A DNA stretch of 11,822 bases from NCBI GenBank assembly GCA_964592755.1, contig CAZQFS010000095.1, positions 1 through 11,822 on the forward strand, in the 5' to 3' direction. The translations under genes and the position numbers were made by a program. This DNA comes from CAZQFS01 sp964592755 (GTDB taxonomy: Bacteria; Hydrothermota; Tepidihabitantia; Tepidihabitantales; Tepidihabitantaceae). The notes under the pieces were generated by a model. It searched no databases. It worked only from the letters and a program-made list of their open reading frames with translations, and was not told the origin of the DNA. Below, piece after piece: positions 6,335 to 11,822 of this stretch; within the stretch, counting starts at the first letter, position 1; each line of letters opens with the position of its first letter.

Positions 6335-9300
6335 CTAACGGTCGCGCAGAACCAGGAAGCGGTCGCGCACGAGGACGCGCTGGTCTCCGTCCGGGCTGAA
6401 GGTACGGCAGTCGAGCGTGAAGAGGTAGACGCCGTTGGGCAGGGGTGTGCCATCACAATCCCGGCCGTCCCAGTGGACCCCGTTGTAGCCTGGGGTCCCC
6501 GCGTAGCCCCCGAGGTCACGGACCATCCGGCCGGCCAGAGTGTAGAGGCGGATGCGACAGGCCGAGGCAGAGCTGAGAAGGAACGTGAACCACGCGTCCC
6601 GCCTTACCGGGTTCGGGTAGACCAGTACCGAATCAACGTGCAGTACCGACGAGCCGACCGGCCGGACCAGAACCCGGGCCGCGGTGCGGTTGAGCTGGTT
6701 GTCCGCCGCGAGCACGCAGAGCGAATCGAGCGGGCCGGCCAGCGCCAGCGTCGTGCGATACCGGGCCGCCGTGCTCCGGTTTTCGTCGAAGACGAGCTTG
6801 TCGGTCAGGTCAATCGCGGCTCGCGGGTCGTTGACAAAGAAGAGCGGAGTCGCGCCCGGGACCGGCGCAATCAGGATGCCGGATTCGTCTTCGAGGACGA
6901 GTTCCAGGTCGAGGTCGTCTGGCACCGGTGCATTGTCGTGCAGGCGCTGACCGCGGGCGAAGAAGCTGACCTTGGGGCCGGAGCTGTCGGCGGACACCAG
7001 CGGTACGTTCGTGAAGTTGATGGTGTCGGCGACCAGGCTCAGGTCAGTCGACTCAGACCAGACCGACGCGCTCACCCGGCATGACTTTGTGACCGGCGCG
7101 TAGTATCCGTCCGCGACGAAGAACGTGTCGAACCCGGACCAGACCGGGACCGTGGCCCGGAACTCGACCATGCCCTCGTCGAGCGTGCCGGTGCCGCGGG
7201 CCAGCTCGATGCCGGGCAGGGTATAAGCCTTGATTCCCATCGAGGGGAGAGACGAGCGGTAGGAGCGGCTGCGCCGCGGGCCGAACAGCGCCCAGTCGTA
7301 GCGCCCCCGAGGCGACTCGACGACCGCCGCGGCGCGGAGGCGGCTGCCTGGCTGAATAGTATCCGGCACGACGGCGAGCGACTGAGACGAGGCGCGGGGA
7401 AGGCGCAGGACCAGGGCCGGGTCGCCGAACAGGTGATAGAGCCGGTCAGTGGGCCAGGCGCGGAAGAAGCTGAGTCCGATTGTGGAATCGGGCATGGTGA
7501 GGAGCGGCGTGAGCAGGTTGCGGGCGAAGACGAGGTTGGAGGCCGAGGTTGTTGCCTTGGTGGCAGCGACCGAGGCGATTGCCCCGCCGTCCATCCGGAC
7601 GATATCCTCGGCGATGCACTCGAACTGCGTGTCCTCAAACCGGCCGACCGAGCAACTGCCAAAGTAGCAGAACGGGGTGCGGCCCTGGTTGCTGATGAGC
7701 GGGACCCGGCTGATGTTGAGCACACTTTCGTGGGTAAGGTCGAAGCCGGAGCCGTGACCGAAGAAGAAGAAGAGCAGGCTGCCCCGGTTGAGCTCGCGCA
7801 TCAAGGCTTCGTTCGCGCCCGGTTTGTTCCTGGTGCCGGCAAAGGGGTACTCGGTCAGGTAGACTTTGACCGGTTCGAGCAGGTTGTCGGGCAGAACCGC
7901 CATTGCCTCGCACTGGTCGATGTGGGTGAACCGGATAAGGTCGGGTCGGTTCGGGTCGCCCAGGAATTCGTCATCGGCGAGCAGCAGGAACCGTTTGTTC
8001 CAGAACCCGACCGGCCCTGTTTCGTACGCGATGACCTTGTCGACAAAGCGCCGGAACGTTTCCGGCGTGCGTGAAGTCACGCGGCCGAGAACGAGGTCCG
8101 GGCTGGCACCTTCGCCTTCGAAGTCGGCGTACCACGCATCGAGTGCCGCGGCGGTGCGGTCGAGCGCGTCCGGGTTCAGGCCGAGCCCGTACTCATAGGC
8201 CGGTACGCCCTCGACTTTCTGACCGAGGATGTTCCGGTAGTCGCAGGTTGCGTCGCCGACGAGCAGGGCGTAGACGGGCTGTTTGTCGGCGAAGAAGCGC
8301 TTGACTGCCGCGGGTTCCTCCATCCCGAATGTGTAGTCGTCGTAGATGTCCTCGAGTTCGGCGACCTCGGCCCGGGCGCGGCTGAGACCGGAGATGCGGC
8401 CGGTACGGTAGCGGGCCAGGACCTGGGCCGGCGCGCGGAACGAGCCGGGCGCGACAATCCAGTAGTCGGCCTGGCTGAAACCAGAGAGCAGGCGACCCGG
8501 GTGGCGCAGCGTCATTTCGGCCGGCGTGCGCATCCGGCCCGGGACCGCGGCGGCGAATTCGGCCGGTCGGCTGAGGCGCAGGCAGACCGTGGCGCTGTCG
8601 CCGGACTCGAGCGATACCGGGCAGAGCCTGGGCGCGTGGTTGTCGGTGACGTCGAACACGAGCGGCGTTGTGGCAACGTCGGTCAGTCTGAACCGGAACG
8701 TGCCGGTGTCGTCGTGGAAGAAGCGCAGTTGGCCCAGGGCCAGCGAGAGGCGTTTCTCGTGCTCAAGCTCGAAGAAGTCAAGGTATGCCCGTTTGCCTGA
8801 GGTCCCGCCCAGCTCGACGGTGAGCGTGTTCTGGTGAAACGAGAGGGGCAGCACGGTGTCGAGGGCGAACTCAAACGGTGCGCTGGGCAGGCTCTGGCCA
8901 AAGGAGTACTCTGGTCCGACCGGTCGGCCGTTGAGGAACAGCCGCAACAGCAACTGGTAGCTGCCTGTATCCGGGGCGATGAACCGGCCGCGCAGACGGC
9001 GGAATACGGTCGGGGTGGCGAGCGCAAGCGGGATGCTCAGGCTCGTGGCCTCGCGCTCGGCCGACTTGAGGAACATGCTCCAAATCCAGAGCAGGCCGCT
9101 TCGGGCCGGGCAGTCAAGGTCTTTCTCCAGTCGAATCGCGTCGCGGCCGGTTCGGACGATTCTCGTCCCGGCCGTGTCTGGAGCCAGGCCGGTCCTGATT
9201 CGGGCACCACGGCCGTGGCCCCAGGTAAGCCAGTAGACACTGTAGCGGGTATACAAGTTGGTGCGGTAGACTGAGTCTCGGCCCAGCCAGCGGCTTGGAC

Positions 9301-9481
9301 CCAGGCCGTAGAAGATGACCTCGTCTTCCGGGTCAAGCCGGCCGTCGTCCTCGCCCGTGACCAGTATCGGTACCGGGGTGAGTGAATCGGGATAGGTTCG
9401 GCACGGTTCGTGCTCGCCGATGCCGAAGAGCGCGATGCCGGCTGGGTCGAGGCCGGAGACCGGTACTCCGGCGGCAGCCAG
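6335..9481 (-). CDS. PorU-like C25 peptidase (T9SS sortase), main part after a frameshift
   Basis: This is the larger part of a gingipain-family (C25) cysteine peptidase. The frame is open from 9481 (just after an in-frame TAA), its first start-like codon is TTG at 9256, and homology-like sequence runs without a gap up to 9481. Numbering from 9256: LLVGDATCDYRN at 331-342, SPDLVLGRV near 385-393, FFFGHGSG with catalytic His501, and YFGSCSVGRFED with catalytic Cys535. The 34-residue spacing is close to gingipains, so the dyad looks intact. Residues about 870-973 form a FlgD-Ig-like C-terminal domain (VYPNPV, VHWDGRDCDG, LPNGVYLFTL). In Bacteroidetes PorU cleaves the sorting domain of cargo and attaches the cargo to the cell surface, bound to PorV. 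With the piece at 9333-10211 the whole protein would be about 1290 residues, near PorU length. General C25 identity is strong; the sortase role is inferred from the PorV-like neighbour. Confidence 0.85.
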   Translation of the reverse strand: MAAAGVPVSGLDPAGIALFGIGEHEPCRTYPDSLTPVPILVTGEDDGRLDPEDEVIFYGLGPSRWLGRDSVYRTNLYTRYSVYWLTWGHGRGARIRTGLAPDTAGTRIVRTGRDAIRLEKDLDCPARSGLLWIWSMFLKSAEREATSLSIPLALATPTVFRRLRGRFIAPDTGSYQLLLRLFLNGRPVGPEYSFGQSLPSAPFEFALDTVLPLSFHQNTLTVELGGTSGKRAYLDFFELEHEKRLSLALGQLRFFHDDTGTFRFRLTDVATTPLVFDVTDNHAPRLCPVSLESGDSATVCLRLSRPAEFAAAVPGRMRTPAEMTLRHPGRLLSGFSQADYWIVAPGSFRAPAQVLARYRTGRISGLSRARAEVAELEDIYDDYTFGMEEPAAVKRFFADKQPVYALLVGDATCDYRNILGQKVEGVPAYEYGLGLNPDALDRTAAALDAWYADFEGEGASPDLVLGRVTSRTPETFRRFVDKVIAYETGPVGFWNKRFLLLADDEFLGDPNRPDLIRFTHIDQCEAMAVLPDNLLEPVKVYLTEYPFAGTRNKPGANEALMRELNRGSLLFFFFGHGSGFDLTHESVLNISRVPLISNQGRTPFCYFGSCSVGRFEDTQFECIAEDIVRMDGGAIASVAATKATTSASNLVFARNLLTPLLTMPDSTIGLSFFRAWPTDRLYHLFGDPALVLRLPRASSQSLAVVPDTIQPGSRLRAAAVVESPRGRYDWALFGPRRSRSYRSSLPSMGIKAYTLPGIELARGTGTLDEGMVEFRATVPVWSGFDTFFVADGYYAPVTKSCRVSASVWSESTDLSLVADTINFTNVPLVSADSSGPKVSFFARGQRLHDNAPVPDDLDLELVLEDESGILIAPVPGATPLFFVNDPRAAIDLTDKLVFDENRSTAARYRTTLALAGPLDSLCVLAADNQLNRTAARVLVRPVGSSVLHVDSVLVYPNPVRRDAWFTFLLSSASACRIRLYTLAGRMVRDLGGYAGTPGYNGVHWDGRDCDGTPLPNGVYLFTLDCRTFSPDGDQRVLVRDRFLVLRDR

Positions 9482-10211
9482 TTATGCGGTACAGCGTAGT
9501 TGAGTCGACCCGAATCCTGAGCCAGGAGCTCGAGCGGGCATAAGGGTTGGGTCGCGTGCCGGGTGGGTCCAGCTTCCAGTCGAGCGCCTGCTCACCATTG
9601 AGCAGCATCGTTGCGAGGCAGTTGTCCAACGGGTCGGGCCTGGGGCTGACTCTTGCCCGATGGTCGAACCGCACCGTTACCTTGACCGAGTTGTAGACCA
9701 AGAGTCGGCGCTGACCGGCATCGTAGTCCGCGGGATGAATCGTGACGGACAGGAATCTGACCCCGCGCAGTTGTTCAATCGGGCCGATTTCGACCGTGGC
9801 CGGGGCGTCTTTGCCGGGACGGTCGAACCAGGCCGTGTCCGGCTCGTAGCTCATCCGTACGACCGTGTTCAGGCGTACGTCCGCAAACGTCGGCCCTGCC
9901 TCGGTGACATAGCTTACTGATGCTCCGCCGGTCTGGGGCAGGCCGATGAGGAAGATTTTTGACGGCAGGTCGAGTTCGCCCGGTTCGGCAAGATGGTCTG
10001 CATCGGACAGGTCAAGCCGGTGCGTGCCGTCGGCAGTCAGCTCCACCGCGGCCTGCCCTGGTTCGTAGTTGAAGGAAAGTCTGTCCGGGCCTGAGGCGAG
10101 AAGCTGGACGCCGGCCAGCAGTGCGGTCGGACACAGAAGCAGGCAGAGCAGGGTCGTCTTCGCCACAGGTGATAGTCTAGGTGCAGGTCGGGCTTGAGTC
10201 CAGCCGGGCAT
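9333..10211 (-). CDS. PorU-like C25 peptidase, N-terminal part before a frameshift
   Basis: This carries the signal peptide and propeptide region of the peptidase to its left. A hydrophobic stretch (KTTLLCLLLCPTALLAG, 18-34) follows an unusually long start; the alternative GTG at residue 16 would give a normal signal peptide but lacks a Shine-Dalgarno, whereas the ATG at 10211 has a weak AGGG. Residues about 50-185 resemble the C25 propeptide (ELDLPSKIFLIGLPQ near 79-93, YNSVKVTVRF near 173-182). SSWLRIRVDSTTLYRIT (228-244) is the usual lead into the next domain. After Thr244 (codon 9482-9480) the reading becomes Arg-rich and unlike any family member, and runs about 48 residues to 9333. The true continuation lies one base downstream, starting LAAAGVPVSGLDPAGIALFG. 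The start lies six nt after the stop of the SecD-P1-like gene, so the two are coupled. Confidence 0.8.
   Translation of the reverse strand: MPGWTQARPAPRLSPVAKTTLLCLLLCPTALLAGVQLLASGPDRLSFNYEPGQAAVELTADGTHRLDLSDADHLAEPGELDLPSKIFLIGLPQTGGASVSYVTEAGPTFADVRLNTVVRMSYEPDTAWFDRPGKDAPATVEIGPIEQLRGVRFLSVTIHPADYDAGQRRLLVYNSVKVTVRFDHRARVSPRPDPLDNCLATMLLNGEQALDWKLDPPGTRPNPYARSSSWLRIRVDSTTLYRITGCRRSTGLRPRPSRHRALRHRRARTVPNLSRFTHPGTDTGHGRGRRPA
9479..9490 (-). other. Frameshift point in the PorU-like gene
   Basis: Reading on the minus strand through CGCATAACTGGCTGCC, the upstream frame gives Arg-Ile-Thr-Gly-Cys and the downstream frame gives Leu-Ala-Ala from 9481, with TAA at 9484-9482 immediately before it. 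Moving forward one base restores continuous C25-like protein for 75 residues up to the TTG at 9256. No homopolymer, rare-codon slip or in-frame stop in the first frame suggests programmed shifting, so a sequence or assembly error, or a real mutation, is likelier. Confidence 0.8.
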
Positions 10212-10217
10212 CTTGCC

Positions 10218-11414
10218 CTATCTGCCGGCGACGCGGAAGCGGGTTGGCAAAGGTCCGCTGTTCACGACCCCGGCGAGAGTCGCAACCAGTTCCTCGCTGC
10301 CCAGGTCGCGAAACACGAGTCGGTTGTCGGTCTGGACCCGTGCGGTGGACAGAAAGACAGAGTCGAGTACAAGAGCCAGAGCCGCGTCCAGGTCCAGGCG
10401 CGCGTCTGGGTGAACAAGCGTTACCTCCAGGCCAGGTTGAACCGGCACGTTGGTTGTCACCGCGGCGCGGAACGTGCCCGGCGCGGCAGCAGGGCTGCCC
10501 GGGACCACCCTTGACGCAGCATCGGTGCCAACCTTGACGGTTCCGGCAGTGTCAGTGTCTTGCGCAGGTCTGACGTAGCGCAATTCGGCCCTGCCCGGAC
10601 CAAGCAGAAGCTCGGTCTGACGGTCGGAAAGACGGCGCGAGAGGCGCAATCTGAGCCCGCCCCGCACCCGTTCGACATCTGCCTCCGGGTCAGTGCTGCG
10701 CAGGCGTGCCTCCAGTACCTGCTCGGCGCGGCCGGACTCTGACCCGGTCAACCGCCGGCTCGGCGCGACAACGATAATCTGAGCAGGGACGAACGGAACC
10801 TGGACGCGACCCGCCCGGTTGAAGCGACTGAACGAAAGGGTCCATTCTGCAGTCCGGGCTGAATCTCGGCAGTAGACCCGGACGGGCAGGCCGGTCCGAA
10901 CGTCAATCTCAATGAGTCCGGACAGCTTACGGGTCTGGGTCGGGTCCAGGATGGGCACCTCGGGGACGAACTGGTACACGTGCCGGCCGGCTTCGGTCTT
11001 TATGTGAGTGAGCCGGCTGCCTTTGACCACAGGCTGAAGCTGGTCGAGGATTCTCGTCTCCAGCCCGCGCTGGGCCCGGCGCCACTGCCCGCTTTCGCGT
11101 TCATACTGAACCGGGCCTGCGGCACGCAGTGCCAGGTGAGACTTCTCGATGCCACGAAGCCAGGTGCCGTCCCACGCTTCTCGGTCTCTGTTCTCCCGGA
11201 TGCCGGTGAACTCGGCCGCCAGCGGGAACGGTATGTCGGTGTGATAGCTCAGTCGGAAGGCGAATGAGCTTGTACCCTTCAGTCGCTCACCGTACTCGCG
11301 GGCGGCCTGTTCAGGTGAGAGCGGTTCTGCCCGGTGAACGAATAGAGCGCAGGAACACGCCAGGCAGACCACGGCCCAGACTGCGGGGCGCAAGAGCCTA
11401 GAAACCGAGGCCAA
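10218..11414 (-). CDS. Exported protein joining a LolA-like region to a SecD P1-like domain
   Basis: 398 residues with an N-terminal hydrophobic segment (about 11-26) containing LACSC, which could be a signal peptide or a weak lipobox. Residues about 33-210 form a beta-rich region with the look of LolA/LppX-like lipid-carrier folds (YGERLKGTSSFAFRLSY near 41-57, LSGLIEIDVRTGLPVRVYC near 164-182); this resemblance is tentative. Residues about 230-398 read like the periplasmic P1 region of SecD: EARLRS near 235, LLLGPGRAELRYV at 269-281, LALVLDSVFLSTARV at 346-360 and ELVATLAGVVNSGPLPTRF at 375-393. The last corresponds to the SecD pattern of a short helix ending in SGALP. No SecD transmembrane segments are present. 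The start could be TTG at 11414, overlapping the Omp85-like gene by 17 nt, or TTG at 11393 just after its stop. Its stop is six nt before the PorU-like gene, so all three are probably one operon. The function is unknown; an export or outer-membrane assembly role is inferred from its parts and neighbours. Confidence 0.65.
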   Translation of the reverse strand: MASVSRLLRPAVWAVVCLACSCALFVHRAEPLSPEQAAREYGERLKGTSSFAFRLSYHTDIPFPLAAEFTGIRENRDREAWDGTWLRGIEKSHLALRAAGPVQYERESGQWRRAQRGLETRILDQLQPVVKGSRLTHIKTEAGRHVYQFVPEVPILDPTQTRKLSGLIEIDVRTGLPVRVYCRDSARTAEWTLSFSRFNRAGRVQVPFVPAQIIVVAPSRRLTGSESGRAEQVLEARLRSTDPEADVERVRGGLRLRLSRRLSDRQTELLLGPGRAELRYVRPAQDTDTAGTVKVGTDAASRVVPGSPAAAPGTFRAAVTTNVPVQPGLEVTLVHPDARLDLDAALALVLDSVFLSTARVQTDNRLVFRDLGSEELVATLAGVVNSGPLPTRFRVAGR

Positions 11415-11822
11415 GCCCGAAGATTAGCTTACAGCTCTTGTCGTCAGTGGCAGACAGCGGCCAGGCCAGGTCGAGTTTGAGCGGGATGAACGCGACCTGG
11501 GTTCTAATCCCAAACCCCGCACCCAGTTTCAGGTCCTGCAGCCCGCCCTTTGAGCTGTTCCAGATGCACATACCCTGCCGCTGCACCAGGCCGCCGTCCA
11601 GAAAAGCCACTCCTCTGATGCCCTGGATGTCGAGCGGGAGCGGGAACGCGAACTTGAGCCGGTCGATGAACGGGTAGCGCAGCTCGAAACTGAATAGGCC
11701 CGCGCCGCGGCCGCGCAGAGAATCGTCGGCAAACTCGGCCGGCTGGTATCCGCGCACCACCATTTGGCCGGGTGCGTACTCCAGGAACCGCACGCCGCCG
11801 ATGTAGTACTGGTCCGCGTCGC
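11398..11822 (-). CDS. Omp85/BamA-like outer-membrane barrel protein, C-terminal part
   Basis: The frame is open to the right edge, so only the last 141 or so residues are present (the GTG at 11793 is internal). It shows YYIGGVRFLEYAPGQMVVRGYQ across 11750-11810; the VRGY is the conserved lid-loop motif of Omp85 barrels. Amphipathic strands follow (FSFELRYPFIDRLKFAFPLP, GIRGVAFLDGG, LKLDLAWPLS) and the protein ends IFGLGLGF with the terminal Phe recognised by the barrel assembly machinery. Whether this is BamA, TamA or a TolB-propeller-plus-barrel protein depends on the missing N-terminus. It is the first visible gene of the operon with the SecD-P1-like and PorU-like genes. Family assignment is good, subfamily open. 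Confidence 0.8.
   Translation of the reverse strand, partial: DADQYYIGGVRFLEYAPGQMVVRGYQPAEFADDSLRGRGAGLFSFELRYPFIDRLKFAFPLPLDIQGIRGVAFLDGGLVQRQGMCIWNSSKGGLQDLKLGAGFGIRTQVAFIPLKLDLAWPLSATDDKSCKLIFGLGLGF

Noticed and set aside
6473..7084. 203-residue open frame on + opposite the C25 peptidase
   Set aside because: It is Arg-rich with no recognisable domain and lies fully antisense to a well-supported gene; G+C-rich coding DNA gives such frames often.
7433..8074. 213-residue open frame on + opposite the catalytic region of the peptidase
   Set aside because: It mirrors the codons for the conserved His and Cys region on the other strand and resembles no family.
9479..9490. Programmed +1 frameshifting in the PorU-like gene
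   Set aside because: There is no stop codon at the shift in the upstream frame, no slippery run and no upstream Shine-Dalgarno-like stimulator.
1..11822. CRISPR arrays, tRNA or rRNA genes, insertion sequences
   Set aside because: No regularly spaced repeats, no cloverleaf or rRNA-like stretches and no transposase signature were seen on either strand.

Overview
The window (11.8 kb, G+C-rich by eye) looks like chromosomal DNA of an uncultured Gram-negative bacterium from the wider FCB group (a lineage such as candidate division WOR-3/Stahlbacteria would fit). This placement is inference. It rests on a type IX secretion (T9SS)-like gene set outside a recognisable Bacteroidetes context, on C-terminal sorting domains, and on an Omp85-type outer-membrane barrel.

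Layout: at the left edge, on +, is the 3' part of a PQQ-like beta-propeller protein, followed by a perfect 12-bp hairpin. Everything else is on the minus strand. From right to left in transcription order: (i) the C-terminal barrel of an Omp85/BamA-like protein, cut by the window edge; (ii) an exported protein that appears to join a LolA-like N-terminal half to a soluble copy of the SecD P1 domain; (iii) a PorU-like C25 (gingipain-family) peptidase with its His-Cys dyad and a C-terminal FlgD-like domain, broken near its N-terminal third by a one-base frameshift; (iv) after a very good sigma70-type promoter, a PorV-like barrel, then purA, hypB and a small Ig-like lipoprotein, closely spaced or overlapping; (v) about 0.5 kb without a convincing gene but with nested, mutually exclusive inverted repeats; (vi) a truncated gene with a T9SS type A-like sorting domain, lacking a signal peptide and carrying a promoter-like sequence inside its 5' end.

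How it fits together: in the Bacteroidetes T9SS, PorU (sortase) and PorV (barrel shuttle) form the attachment complex that releases and anchors cargo carrying C-terminal sorting domains. Here PorU-like and PorV-like genes are adjacent, with a candidate cargo gene nearby and Omp85-like and SecD-P1-like export proteins directly upstream. This is an export/outer-membrane assembly neighbourhood into which two cytoplasmic genes (purA, hypB) have been drawn. The most novel candidate is the LolA-like/SecD-P1 fusion in the same transcription unit as PorU and Omp85.
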